Shown: positions 43,501 to 55,529 of the stretch, in pieces
Position numbering within the stretch: the first letter of the stretch is position 1
How the letters are laid out: each line of letters begins with the position of its first letter
From: Vandiemenella viatica
Lineage: Eukaryota > Arthropoda > Insecta > Orthoptera > Morabidae
Direction: 5' to 3'
Assembly (NCBI GenBank): GCA_031002005.1
Contig: JARYHS010008074.1
Location: forward strand, 345,116,932-345,180,931
DNA length: 64,000 nt
Notes under the pieces: generated by a model
What the model was told of the DNA's origin: nothing
Database searches by the model: none
The model's input: the letters and a program-made list of their open reading frames with translations, nothing else
Made by a program: the position numbers and the translations under genes

Positions 43501-44394
43501 ATATGTATTTGCTTTTTACTTGGAGCTTTGCTTTTTACATGGAGATCAGTGAACTGAATGGCAAATTTTGCATTAGTGTGCTGAATTATCTGAAAAGAGC
43601 CTGGGAAGAAATAACAGCAGCAACTATAAAACATTCATTTAATCAAAATTGGCTTAAAATAACAGTTGTAGTAGCAAATTCATAATAGTAATATGAAGTG
43701 AGAGATGAAAGTGATTTGATTAAAAAGTCTGATAAGACATTGCCTTTATTCCAAGTTTCTGTAGAACTTTGTTTTTCAGATGTGTAATTACAACATCTGT
43801 GGAGGTGAGATATCAGGACATATTCCAAAAGAACTTGAAGATAATGAAGAGCAACAGTAGGCTACCACTAATTTGATACACCTGAACCACTTGGCATCCA
43901 ACAAGATCTGGATACAGTCAAATTACAAGAAATTTTATGAAGATGATCCAATTCAAGGCGTGTCAGAAACATGAAGTTAAATGCAAGCAAACTATTTTAG
44001 CAGTAAAGAAAGTGTAAACAATGATGGATTATTTTAAATCACAAATTGTAGATGCACATTAAAATGAAAGTCATCTGAATTTTAAATCATTATTCTTTTA
44101 CTTAACCTTATAACAATTTCATACAAGGAAAGAAATTGCTGTTAGTATAGGAATATAAAGTTTTTTCTGTAGTTCACCAGTCTTTGATATATGTAATATT
44201 TCAATGTAAAAGAACTACTTTAAATCTTTTTATTTCCGATGCTCTCTTAGCAACAAACTTCTCATAACCACCTACTCTGAAATTTCAAACTTAAAATGAA
44301 TTTGTTCCGCCAAAAATTACCAATGAAATGAATTTCAGATCAATCTGTTCTCCCTTGAGACTACTGGCAGTTATTCATATTACCACCTATTTGC
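43501..44394. other. No recognisable gene
   Basis: Nothing identified. Confidence 0.5.
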
Positions 44395-44897
44395 TCCAGG
44401 GTTATGAAGCTATGGTCAAACAAGTACTTGAAAATGGTAGTGTCATATGTTACACACAATTTAGATATCAGACACAGGGTTAAGGGTGTGTAAAGTAGGC
44501 AGCTAGATTTGTTTGTGAAAATTATTACCTACATAAAGTAACTGTTAACTGACATGATAAAGGAGCTGGATTGTGAGTTAATTGAAGACAGGAGAAAGGT
44601 GAAGAGAATTCTGGGTGATGAGACTTGGAAGGATATTGGTAGAAGAATTAATAGTGGTTCATGGAAGGGAGAAGTTGACCATAACCACAAGCTGGCACTC
44701 AATTTCATGCATAAGGCAGTGTGGAAATTTTCTTTTGTGGAAAGAGAGTCAGGGATTTGAATAAAATATCAAGTGAAGTTCTGAACAAGTTATCAAAGCA
44801 CTGAAAGAATTTTAAATCAAAATTCATGAAGTACAAAAGTAGCTGGTGGGAGAAACTGCAGCATATTACCCATTGCAATTAAATTAAATTAGGCGAA
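44395..44897 (+). pseudogene. CR1-like LINE 3' fragment
   Basis: IKELDCELIEDRRKVKRIL, GDETWKDIGRRINSGSWKGE and DHNHKLALNFMHKAVWKFSF align with the C-terminal block of the copy at 55.5-56.5 kb (GDEVWKDIGVGMKSSAWKGK). The 3' end AATTAAATTAAATTA at 44879-44893 matches the short A/T repeat that ends the other copies. One frameshift and stops. Confidence 0.85.
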
Positions 44898-45411
44898 CAT
44901 CATGAAAATTCCATCCAGCACAAAATTATTATACCTGTGAGTTCAATTAACTTGAAAAAAGTAACATTCCAAATCTTCCTGCAAACTTTGCTTGAAAGAC
45001 TAAAACAATCCTTATTTATTAGAGAATTGTTTTTGGCTAAGTTGTTGATTTCAGTTTTAACAGAATTACTAAAGTTCCAGGAAATCCTGTTTTCATACCC
45101 ATCTCTATATAATGAGAGATTTTCCCAAGTTATGAATCAAAATACTGCAGAGTTGCTAATTTCTAAACGATTTCATTGGTTTTGAATCTGTATACTGAAG
45201 CATTAACATGCTGAAAACTTCATACTAAGATGTATACATAGGTGATTGTTTATTTTAAGTTTAATTATTTGGAATGAATTATTTGTTACATGCCATTTGG
45301 AAGTTTAACTAGCTGATAATCTATTAGAATGATTACTGTCTCTCTGTCTTAATTACATAACATTTTGCAGAATTTTTATAACCTTTGAATGGGAAAATAT
45401 TATATCCTTAC
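44898..45411. other. No recognisable gene; left flank of the ACSL exon
   Basis: AT-rich. On the minus strand it begins with the donor GTAAGG of the ACSL exon, so it is intron if that exon is functional. The next ACSL exon was not found here. Confidence 0.5.
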
Positions 45412-45681
45412 CTTGTTTGATAATGTAGGCACACGCATCAGGTCCCAAAGTATCATAAAGGGGCACGATCACCATAGAATAGCAGTAGGCACCCTGTTCT
45501 GTTAGGATCCACTCTGGACAGTTCTGGCTGTATATACCAACAAAAGTTGATGAGGATGGTGCCAAACCCATAGCGACAAGTCCCGAGCCAAAATTTTTTG
45601 CCCTTAGCAGTGCTTCATTATAGTTGAGCCATTGGTAGGACTTGTGTGGACTATCACGCCATCCTAAACAAGGTCCATTGT
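45412..45681 (-). CDS. Long-chain acyl-CoA synthetase, single internal exon
   Basis: 270 bp between acceptor TTGTTGCAG and donor GTAAGG on the minus strand. It encodes NGPCLGWRDSPHKSYQWLNY, NEALLRAKNFGSGLVAMGL, VGIYSQNCPEWILTEQGAYC and YSMVIVPLYDTLGPDACAYI, then IKQ. These are hallmark N-terminal blocks of the ACSL1/5/6 group of long-chain fatty acid CoA ligases (membrane-associated enzymes activating fatty acids with ATP and CoA). NCPEW and PLYDTLG are near-invariant. The AMP-binding P-loop and C-terminal domain would be in later exons, expected at lower coordinates, but none was recognised before the GSS exons at 22.8 kb. No stop; splice sites look good. An orphan by context. Confidence 0.93.
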
Positions 45682-46440
45682 CTGCAACAAAGTTTTTACC
45701 ATGTTAATGTATTGAAGGTAGTTACAGAACAGTCACTACGACTGACTGGTCTCTAAAGCAAGTATAAAAAAAGTAATATATTGAATGTAATTGACTGTAT
45801 GATGTTTCATTTCACTGAATATTTCAATCCTTCATTGTAGCATCATGTAACATTCTATAATCTATTAAATGTTTCTGCAACTAAGTGTATAGTTCTTATG
45901 TTATCTTGTAGCGGGAGATATTAATCTCCGTAATAGTTATTTAATAAATAGACCCAAAATTTACTTGAGTAAAGATGGTAAGAAACTAAAGCAAATTAAA
46001 GAAACTAATGATGCCCAGGTTAGTTAGCAGATTTGTTTCTAGTGGATAAAATTTAATAAGATTACTAAACATGTGTTAGAGATGGGTGGATATGCCATTT
46101 TACCATATTTAGAATTATTATTTGGGCTGCATCTAGAAAGTTGCTGAATGATAGAGTACTAGTAGTGATAAAGCAATACTGGTTTGGAAAGAAGTGTAAC
46201 AAATAGTTATGATAGTCACAGAACAACTAGATTATCCACAGTACCTAATAGGTAAGCTGAGGAGAATATTGATATCAAACCACATAAGCAATACCAGTGT
46301 GAACAGAAGTTGTTTATAAATTCGTTACATAGTTTTATGAGATATTTCAGGTGATATGGACAGGAAAGGTAAACTGGATCTTTTCAAGGCATCTGAAGTG
46401 GGCAACAAAATGGCAGTAAATAAGGTTAAAATGATTGTGG
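45682..46440. other. No recognisable gene (possible ACSL intron)
   Basis: Upstream of the ACSL exon on the minus strand. No further ACSL exon seen. Confidence 0.45.
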
Positions 46441-46479
46441 TAGATGGAAAATTTATTATTTTTTTTATTAATTTTTAAT

Positions 46480-46790
46480 TGTGATGGAGCTAACACTCCA
46501 GTGGCAATTCTCCCAGTCACCCATTTACCCCTTTTTTATATACATATATTTTTTAAAATTTTCTTTTATAATGGGAATGTTAAATTCCCCCCCCCCCATT
46601 TAAAACTTGTTATTGTACCAATCCCTGACACCCTTGTATATATATATATATACACCACTCTATTATGAACCAATATCCTTCCAAGCTCCATCACCAACAT
46701 ATGCCCTGTACATTCCCAGCACTCTCTTCACCCTCCTCCTTTCCTACAAAGTGTCCTAGCCCAGCTCCCTTATCATATCAGTTACTGAAA
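46480..46790 (-). mobile_element. CR1-like LINE 3' terminal fragment
   Basis: CTCCAGTGGCAATTCTCCCA, ATCCCTGACACCCTTG and CCATCACCA...TATGCCCTGTAC follow the order of the 3' end of the copy at 52.78-53.2 kb, in the same minus orientation. It contains a C run (46589-46598) and a (TA)n stretch (about 46638-46651). Confidence 0.72.
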
Positions 46791-46794
46791 TTGA

Positions 46795-47210
46795 CTTGTC
46801 GAGTAGAGAAATACTTACGAATTAGGTACAAAACAGATAGGCCAGGAAAAAGTATTAAAAGGGATGAAATTAAGAAAATGATATCACATGATAGTGTATT
46901 GGAATCAGTGCTATTCAATACTGCAATAAATGATTGTGGTTTACAGTCAGAATTTAAGGTGTTTTCAGGTGTAATAATGTTGCATGATGCGATTGGAATG
47001 AGAGATGATTTTAAGCAGCTACAGAGGAGTATGGATAGCATCTTTAGCTGAGATATAGAATGAAAATAAGAACCACAAAGAATCAGCTTATTGGGTGTAC
47101 AGACAAAAAAATTAAATATTTTACATGATTGAACAATGAAGAATGGATTGCTTGTTGAAGACTTTAAGTTTGATTATATTGGTATGTTAATTAATCATTT
47201 GGCTAGTGAA
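46795..47210 (+). pseudogene. CR1-like LINE RT fragment, opposite strand to its left neighbour
   Basis: ISHDSVLESVLFNTAINDC corresponds to the PQGSVLGPLLFIILMNNC motif of the other copies (the G of LGP is again E). VIMLHDAIGMRDDFKQLQRS corresponds to DDIMLYKRIKTIEDCKQLQ. It then decays. It joins head-on to the minus-strand 3' fragment, forming a back-to-back arrangement. Confidence 0.75.
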
Positions 47211-47479
47211 GCATAATTGTAACATAGTTTCTTCTTAATTATTCTCATGTAAATTAGTTAAGTATGACTAAATGAAGTAAATGATTCATTTATTGTAATT
47301 ACATGAGATTGGCTGCTAATTGTCTGGTATTGTGTTTTGTATATTAGCTGAAACTGATTTGAATAGTTTGGCAGATTTTCTAAGTATGCTAAATTTATTG
47401 TAATATATGGATATTTTCCCCCCTCCAATTCAACCACCAAGTACTCCATGGACAGTGGCCAGTGTGGATCATGAGGGGG

Positions 47480-48720
47480 ATGAAGGAACTGAGTTACTGG
47501 CCGAAATCTGACTGGATTTTTTAGGTCCTGTGTACCTAATCTATTGGAGGAAATTCTGGGACATCTGTCTGCGAAAAGTGACCATTATGTATCATTGTGT
47601 CATCAGAATTTCCTCTAAGTCATACCCAATGGCTTGGCACACCATGATGCCAAGATTAAGACTGCTGTCCCTCTCAAAACATTGGACATCTCCACAGGTC
47701 GGCGTCACACTCGCTGATAATAGTTATCAATCGTAGTTTAGAACAATTCATTGCTTAACACAGTGTGATGCCATTCATTATGTTCAGCGATTTTTTATTA
47801 CCTTGTATAACAATCAACAGCGAGTATGGGAATGTCCATAAACTACATAACTCCATTTTGGCCTCCTGTGAACCCCCCTCCCACAAACGTAGCCCGACAT
47901 GGCTTTTGCCTCTACTCACCCTCTCTGCCCTCTCTGCGTGGCACATAGCTTTATTCCCCATTGATTCCACAGGACATTTTGTACTGTTTTATCCTGTAAG
48001 GCTATCATAAATTACATTTGAGCATAATTAAATGACAGAAATAAATATTCACATGCTGCTGTGTGTTCTGAACCTTATTTTAATTGTGACAAACATATAT
48101 GAATTAAAAGCTACATGACTTGGCTAGGGTCACCCCCCTTCCCCCCTGTCACATAGTTCAGTGTAGCATCTCGGCCAACCTTCCCCCTTTTCTAGACCAA
48201 CCCATGTAGTTTATGGATGCCCCATATGTGGCCATTTGGGAAGAGATTCCACTCTTCCTAATCTAGAGGCACAGCGGCATTACTCCTGGTGTCATTGTGT
48301 GTTGCTCCATCGGGTATGACTTCCAGTCTGGGCTGGCAGTGGTGATTGAAGGAACTCTGGTGGCACAATAAAATGTCATGGACATCCAGTGTCCTTGTGT
48401 GTTACCTCTCATGCAACAGTGTCGAGTGTCATTTTTCAATAGGACAATGCTTATCCACACATGACACAAGTCTCTGTGAACTGTTTGTGTCATGTTGAGG
48501 TACTCCTGTATTCAGCAAGATCCTCAGATTTGTGCCCGATAGAAAATTTGTAGGACCTCTTAGGATATCAACTTTATTCCAGTGGCAGTATCAAGGATAT
48601 CAATGACCAGTCGCAACAGTTGTGGGCCAGTTTTCCACGGGAGGGATACAACAGCTTTATGACATCCTTTCAAACTGAATCATTGCATTCATCCAGGCCA
48701 GAGGGGGTGCAATGTCATAC
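47480..48720 (+). pseudogene. Tc1-like DDE transposase relic, split by a MITE
   Basis: Plus-strand frames right of 48225: GVIVCCSIGYDFQSGLAVVI and EGTLVAQ at 48.29-48.37 kb, FFNRTMLIH (from FQQDNARPH) at 48.43-48.46 kb, then a SARSSDLCPIENL-like block (SPDLSPIEH..D) near 48.52 kb. IKDINDQSQQLWASFPREGY and SSRPEGVQCH follow near 48.59-48.72 kb. This order is the C-terminal half of Tc1-like transposases, with the DDE Asp/Glu blocks still visible. Multiple frameshifts. The sequence left of 47740 may be its more N-terminal part, but I am less sure. Confidence 0.75.
47827..48224. mobile_element. TA-flanked MITE, 398 bp
   Basis: Ends TGGGAATGTCCATAAACTAC and (inverted) TGGGGCATCCATAAACTAC, with TA on each side (47825-47826, 48225-48226). 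The interior carries C-rich runs near both ends (CCCCCCTCCC-like). It belongs to the common insect MITE type with GTCCATAAACTAC termini; TA duplication fits the Tc1/mariner superfamily. It interrupts the Tc1-like relic region. Confidence 0.85.
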
Positions 48721-48739
48721 TAGTAAGAGGGCTCTTATT

Positions 48740-50520
48740 ACTAAGTACTTTGTAAATTTGAGTTGATTTTGTTATTGTTGAAATTAGATAACACACCCTC
48801 TCAACCAATGAAGTTTCATTTAGTTTCCTCCTCCATATATGGTTGCTTCACTTTTTTGTCAGTTTTTCCAATTTGTTTGTGCATCTTCTGATTTGCTTAG
48901 TTACTGTTCATTTTTTCTAACAATTTCTGATATATTTTGTTCACCTGTACTGAGATTATACATAATTATATTCAAGGAAATATATTTTTGTCTCATCCAA
49001 AGAACAGCTCAGGCTTCCAGTGTATACCTACCCGTGCTCTCAAATCGTCTGGTTGAATCTAACTGAGTACTGTCTAAGGGTTTTAGTATATGAAACTGTT
49101 TCTGGTTCAGCTAGTTTTTAAAGCAAAAAACAAAGTTTCTAAATTGTTTCTCTTGTGGCGCATGGTGATTTTATCATCAGTCAAAAGATTTTAACTTTTC
49201 TGACTGTGTGAAACTGTATCAGATGAAAACCTTTCTATTGTTTTATAGATTTAGAATATTGACAGGAAATTACTGCAGCTGATGTATTCAGCCTGATGAT
49301 TTTCTTTTTTATCCAAGTCTATCTATGACGGTAAAAAAATACCTAAGTCATCTGCATTATTTTACTAGCTAGCTTGTAAATGGCACCTGCCATTTATCTC
49401 AGTACTAAAATACAAACTGAAGGATGGGCGGGAGTTGATACAAGTGTCACAATCAGCTTGAGAACTGTGCAAGTATTTGTTCTGTGTGTTACATTTTTTT
49501 TTTTCATTTTTGTTAAATGAGTAGTTTTTGAGGGAGATATTTGGAATTGTACCAATGTGCATAATATCCTTGAATTGTGATGAATGTCCTGTATGTTACA
49601 CCGAGATTTGTGTGTGGGACTGTTGCATAGTACCTTATTTGCTATGCTTCAATACGTATAGTCAAGCTGGTGAATAGTTGTTAGATCACATTTCCAGTAG
49701 AACCAAATCTAGCACTTTAACTGCCCATGGCACAAAGGGAGGGTTTAATGTCCAAAGCAGACAAGTACTTTTGAATTTAAATATGACATGACTTCATGTT
49801 GAAGCTTTTTTGAGAGTGTTCCTGCACAAATGGAAACACTTTTACTGCCAGAATCCCTTTGCCAGAATAGGTGATGGTAATCATGAAAAAGATATGTTGC
49901 GGATGATATTTAATGTAATAAGCAATGGCATTCACAGGATCTTATTTCTACACTGCGAAATGTTACTGGAACATAGTTTTTCTTTCTTATCCTCCTGTTA
50001 AATAATTAAGATCCTGTAAAATAAATGAAGTGATTTACTTATATCAGTTATGTGAGATTGTTTCATTAATGTGTGATATTTTGTAGTATATATTATATGA
50101 TACTGTTATGAATGAGTGTGTCAGACTTTGTAACTAAATTCGGTACCTAAGGAGATTGATGGGCTATGTTGGATCAAATACGATATTTCATCATACCTAT
50201 TTTAGACACACTGAAATTGTATGTTTTCTTCTAAATAATATCAAAATCTTGTAAATTAAAAAAAAATAATCATATAAGATTTCATTAAGATTATTTCCAT
50301 TTAGTTTCAAATAATTGTAAATAGATTTTTTTTAATAGTAAATTATTGTTTGCACCAGTGTAAGGCATCCTGGAAAGGAGTACTGGCACCTTTGCATGTG
50401 TTATTTGTTGGGGTTGTTCAGAACATTGCTAAGAGAAAGATTTGCTAATTTTGCCATCTAATGTACATTACTAATGATCATGAGGAGAGCAATGTATATT
50501 CTGAAAATATTTCTGCAATA
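48740..50520. other. No recognisable gene
   Basis: AT-rich. Short frames only, none with a motif I recognise. Confidence 0.5.
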
Positions 50521-50799
50521 TATATATATTTAAATTAAATTGAGTATATGCTCCAGTGGCAACGTACCAAGACATTGTTTTCTCACTTCATGATTTTTTA
50601 ATAATAAATTCTTTCAGGATAATTTCACCATCCAACCAGTTTTTGTCCTTTACAAATTTTAATTTTTAAGCCTTTCAGTTTCTTATAAATTGTTTAACAT
50701 TTCACTTGGTTATTTATTACAATCCTGACAGCCATGCCTCATATCAAATGCTAGCTTGGGATATGGTCATCTCTTCCCCCCCCCCCTTTTCCTGTACTA

Positions 50800-51035
50800 C
50801 TCCGAGTGTTCTGATTGCTCAGTGGTTGAGGTGTTTGACTGGAGACTGAAAGGTCCCAGTTTCGAATCCTGGTCTCAAATGGGATTTTCAGAGGCCACTA
50901 ACCTGACTTTCACCTCTAACACAGCTTGGTGGTAATGTGGAATATAACAGAACCATTCCGTGGTTCGGATTCCACATTAAACTTTTGTCCCCTGCACCCA
51001 GTATGATTACCAAGTTACGTTAAAGTGGCTAAGAC
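50800..51035 (+). mobile_element. tRNA-derived SINE, third type, nested in CR1-like LINE
   Basis: Head CTGATTGCTCAGTGGTTGAG (A box) and GTTTCGAATCC (B box), body with CTTTCACCTCTAACACAGCT and CATTAAACTTTTGTCCC. Related to the copy at 43228. The CR1-like sequence continues on both sides. Ends are approximate. Confidence 0.78.
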
Positions 51036-51474
51036 AGAGGTGTATTGTGTAGCTAGTAATAATCCTTTCACCTGGTCATTATGACTACATGAGCTGTTAT
51101 GTACTGCCACTAGTTCTTCTACCTTGTAAACTCCAGCACTATCTTCACCCACCCACTATCTACCATTGACTCTCGACCTGGTTCTTATATCATAAATCAG
51201 TTTCATAGAAAAAATCTAGTTGCTCTCCTTCTAAATCCTGAATTTGACACCCAAAGTGTGGGTCCCATACTACACAACCGTATTTAACCCCTGATTTGTA
51301 ACACAATTCTTCACTTTCCTCTTATCACCCCTCATCACTGTTCCAGTAGATGAAAGATTTTGAAATCTCTTTCTCCCATCTAGCCAATGTATTCTGCCCA
51401 ATTGAGTTTACTACCAAATATTATGACAAGATATTGTCAATAAAATCTACAATCAGCAAATCTTCCCTCACCCT

Positions 51475-51932
51475 TTTTTTTTGCTGTCATCAGTCTTTAG
51501 ACTGGTTTGATACAATGCTCTATCCCTTCCTATCCTGTGCTAACCTCTTCATTTATACATACCCCTTACAACCCACGTCATCAATTATCTGCGTCATATA
51601 TTCTAATCTCTGTCTTCCTCTACAGTTCTTACCTTCGACTGTTCCCTCCACTAACAAATTAACCAATACTGCATGTCTCAAAATATGACCTACCAGCCTG
51701 TCTCTTCTTTCTGTAAGCTTCTTCCATAAACTTCTTTTCTCACCCATCATTTGAAAAACTCGTTCATTTCTTACTTTGTCTGTCCACCTAATTTTCAGCA
51801 TTCTTCTGCAGCACCACATTTCAAATGCTTCAAGTTTCTTTCTTTCCGGTATTCCTAAAGTCCATGTTTCGCTACCGTAAAGTGCTGTGCTCCACACATA
51901 GAGTTTTAAAAGGTTCTTTCTAATTCCTATAA
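51475..51932 (-). mobile_element. 5'-truncated RTE-like LINE inserted in the CR1-like copy, 10-bp target duplication
   Basis: CCCTCACCCT lies at 51465-51474 and 51933-51942. The left end has a T run (A tail, 51475-51482), then the minus-strand C-terminal LINE block: TALYGSETWTL, EAFEMWCCRRMLKIRWTDKV and LVGHILRHAVLVNLLVEGTV, then GRQRLEYMTQI. This is the post-RT region of RTE-type endonuclease-RT proteins. Total 458 bp. The open frame to 51990 is a chimera: its first ~16 residues (FIRYTDKKVKVIY) come from the CR1-like host. Confidence 0.93.
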
Positions 51933-52779
51933 CCCTCACCCTATTATCATAGATAACCTTTACTTTTTTATCAGTGTACCTAATAAACATAATTTTCTTG
52001 GCAGTTTTTTCATTTGAATATAACCTATCCAGTGAAATATCCTTTTACATATCACCCTGTTAGTGTTCACAGTCCTCTGTAATTTTAGTTCTATTGTATA
52101 TTATTATGTCATCCGAAAACAATCTATCTTCTGACTGTAAACCATTAGCACATTAATTTTTTAGAACGATGAACAGCAATTGTTCAAAATATACTTTCCT
52201 GTGGCATTTCACCTTTATACTACATTTACTATTCTGCCTCTTTGCTTTTTTCCTTTTAATAGTTCCTCTAATCAAGAAGTCACTTTTTCATCCATTGAAA
52301 CCTTTTTTACCTTATTTAGCTCCATTTTATAGATAATTCTGCCAGATGACATGGAGATATCTAGTGCTATTATCAGTTTGACCTCTCTTGTCCATTTTAT
52401 CCAAAATAGCGTGCATGTAACCTATTAAACTAGATTCAGGTGAATATTTTTTTCTAAATCCATGTTGTCATTTTATAAACCAGGTTCTACCTTGCAGGTA
52501 TTTCTGATGTGGTAGCATGACAACTTCTGTATTAACTTACCTATTATTGATGTCAAACTAATCAGTCTTCATTTGTCAGCCCCAATTGTCTCCCTTCCTT
52601 TGAGGACTGGTAATACTATGGAACTATTATGGTCCCTTGATTAACAACATTCCTCCTGACTCATTCTAAATTTTATTAGACAGTATAATAAAATGGCATG
52701 TACCCATACCTTAAGTACATCTACAGTGATGTTAACCACACCACTTTAGTTATCTTTGTTTTCTCACAATATATAATTT

Positions 52780-54660
52780 ATATAATTGCAATTTGCAAAG
52801 GAGCACAGGCTCCGGTGCCAATTTCCCTACACACCCATCTTCCCCCTATCCTGCACCTACCTACATTTGCCCTCTACAAATTTTATCTTTAAATTCTTTC
52901 AAAGTTTTGGGTAAATTATTCATCGTTTCTCTTGGTAACTCATTCCAATCCCTGACACCCTTACCTAAAAAGAGAATCTTCCCACACCCTTGTGCCTGAA
53001 ATCGAGTGCCAGCTTGTGGTCATGGTCATCTTTTCCTTTCCATGCACTACTTTTCATACCTATTGTAATATCTTTCCATGCCTCATCACCAGTATATGCC
53101 CTGTACACTCCTCATCCTCCTCCTGTCTTGCAATGAATCCGATTCCAGCTCCTTTATCATACCCGTCACTGATTGCATTCTGCAATAATTTCCAGAAACA
53201 AATCTAGCAGCCCTTTTTTGCACCCTCTCCAACTCCTGTATTTGATACGTAAAATCAGGGTCCATACTACACTACCATGTCCGAGCAATGGTCTGACCAA
53301 AGTTTTGTAACCCAATTCCTTGACTTCTCTCGTACATCCCCTTATCACTCTCTACAATAAGTGCAGAACTTTGAAACCTTTTCCTACCACCTGTCCTATG
53401 TGTCCTGCCCAGTTAAGTTTGTTATCAAAAGTAATTCCAAGATATTTACATTTCAATTCTTCAGCAGGCAATTCTTTCCCCACATTATATTCATAATTAA
53501 CATTTTGTTTTTTATTTGTGTATCTAATAAGCTGACTCTTCTTTGCATTTATCTTCATTCCATGTTTACCAACCCAATTAGATATCCTGTCCAGATCACC
53601 CTGCAACTGTTTACAATCCTCTATCGTTTTGATTCTTTTATACAGCATTATGTCATCTGCAAACTATCTAATTTCAGATAGTAAACAATCAACACAATTA
53701 TTCATTAGAATAATGAATAGCAATGGTCCCAATACGCTACCCTGTGGCACACCCATTTTTACTTCTACTTCTTTTGATACTACATTTCCTACCCTAACTT
53801 TCTGTTTTCTACCTTTTAAAAATTTTTCTACCCAGCAAATGACTTTCTTATCCACTCCAATGGTTTTTACCATATTTACTACCATTTTATTGCTTACTCT
53901 GTCAAACACCATAGACAGATCTAGTGCTACACTATTAGTTTGGCCTCGCTTGTCCATTTCATCTGAAATATCTTGCATATATCCCACCAACTGTGATTCA
54001 CATGAATATTCTTGCCTGAAACCATGTTGCCTACTTGAAAACCACTTATGTTCCTCACATATATTTCTGATGTGATTGCATATCAATCTTTCCATTAATT
54101 TACCTACCACAGATGTCAAACTGATTGGCCTGTAATTCTCAACTCTATTTCTCACCCCTCCCTTATGTACCGGTACTACTATTGCACTTTTCCAGTCCTG
54201 TGGTAAGCAGCAAGTGTCTAGACTCAATTTAAATAATATTTCAAGATAAGATACAATGTCACATCCGGCTATCTTTAAGATATCTGTAGTAATATTATCT
54301 TCACCAGCCCCTTTATTTTTTTCCAGCTTTCTTATTTCCTTCATGATTTCCTCAGGATGGATATCAAATTTTTTACTATCGTCATTTCTAATTGTGTTGT
54401 TAAGCTCGTTCTCCGAATTAGACCCTCCTCTTTCTGATTCGTTGTCCCTAATGCTTTCACTGAACCAGTTACTAAAAATCTCTGCCTTTTTCAAATCGTC
54501 AGTAACTTCTTCTCCATCGTTATCTATAAGTGTCTCTACACCCTCCCTTCCCCTCAGTTTCCTGATATAGCCATAGAAATTTCTAGATGCATCAGTCAAT
54601 ATTCCTCCTGCACTGACAGTACTCTTCATAAACCCATCTTTAGCCATTTTCTTTCTCAAG
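52780..54660 (-). mobile_element. CR1-like LINE copy, RT to 3' end, one stop just before FADD
   Basis: Minus-strand frames 54659-53664 (331 aa) and 53648-53166. Blocks: LEKNKGAGEDNITTDILK, NYRPISLTSVVGKLMERL, RQHGFRQEYSCESQLVGYM, VALDLSMVFDRV (motif A), KMGVPQGSVLGPLLFII (motif B) and SEIR-stop-FADDIMLYKRI (motif C). Then LGITFDNKLNWAGHIG, and the C-terminal block and 3' UTR reach 52780. The stop is TAG for the TTG found in the plus-strand copy. Otherwise well preserved. Non-functional as read, but probably a young copy. Confidence 0.93.
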
Positions 54661-54689
54661 ACTAGCCTTTTTAATCTGCTCTTTACTAT

Positions 54690-55020
54690 TCATATGGAGA
54701 AGTTTCTCCTCTGATCTTTCCCTTCCCATCCCAAAATTATATTCCCTAATGGTCTCACGAAACTAATTGCCTAATAACTCTGTCATTTTATAATCCTCAG
54801 TATCTTCATCCCCATCCTAATTCACAATTATTTGAATACCTTCCCTTCCCCTCAGTTTTCTTATAAAGCCATAGAAAATCAGTGGTGTCCTTGCACTGAT
54901 AATAATTTTCATAAATCAATCACTAGCTTCTGCCTTTGCTGGTATTTAATTGTTTCGAGTGCTCTGCTATCTCTTAACACTGATGTGTTAGTAATCTCTT
55001 GAAGCGGGGTATGGTTCTCA
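54690..55020 (-). mobile_element. Second, older CR1-like fragment beside the previous copy
   Basis: Repeats, with much divergence, the order CCCTAATGGTCTCACGAAAC, ATCCTCAGTATCTTCATCCC, TACCTTCCCTTCCCCTCAGT of the region 54440-54600. It is a separate insertion or an old tandem duplicate. Confidence 0.78.
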
Positions 55021-55525
55021 TACTATAAGGGTTATAATTTTTAATCATTTAATTATAATTATTTGCTTTGCATCTCATTAATTATTAATTAATTTATGGT
55101 TGAAATAGGTGTTTAACATTAATATTAAATGCATGGGTAAATCTAAACGAATGCCATAACTTGGCCATTTATTATATAAAATCAAAAGACTGGCAGATGG
55201 TAGGTACATTTACAATTTAATCCATAACAATAAAAAAAAACATAGAAAAACTAGACCTTCATCTTGCATTAATGATCACTAAATTATATAAAACACAATC
55301 TCAACATTGAATTAGATTGATTGAAATTAACTTATCCTGATAAAATTATAAAATATGCATGAAAAAGAAAATACAGACACTTAATGTTCTTTTCAGATTG
55401 CGACTTTTTGCTCAGTTTAAAGTTCGTAATGACAACATGTGACTTTGCTCAGTTCAGTAGAGAGATTCTTAATCGTTCGGATTGTTTCATTTAAGGTGTT
55501 ATTTGGGTTCCTGAGAGTACTTCAA
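55021..55525. other. No recognisable gene
   Basis: AT-rich spacer between CR1-like copies. Confidence 0.55.
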
Positions 55526-55529
55526 AAGA

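Larger units (their letters stand above)
50525..52720 (-). mobile_element. CR1-like LINE copy, decayed, carrying nested SINE and RTE-like insertions
   Basis: The 3' end ATTTAAATTAAATTGAG at about 50528 and CTCCAGTGGCAACGT match the family terminus. The coding region reads on the minus strand from about 52700 (RT) down. TGGGTCCCATACTACAC and the CCAATGTATTCTGCCCAATT block at 51.26-51.40 kb align with the copy at 53.2-53.4 kb. It is interrupted at about 50800-51035 (SINE) and exactly at 51475-51932 (RTE-like). Very many stops. Confidence 0.85.
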
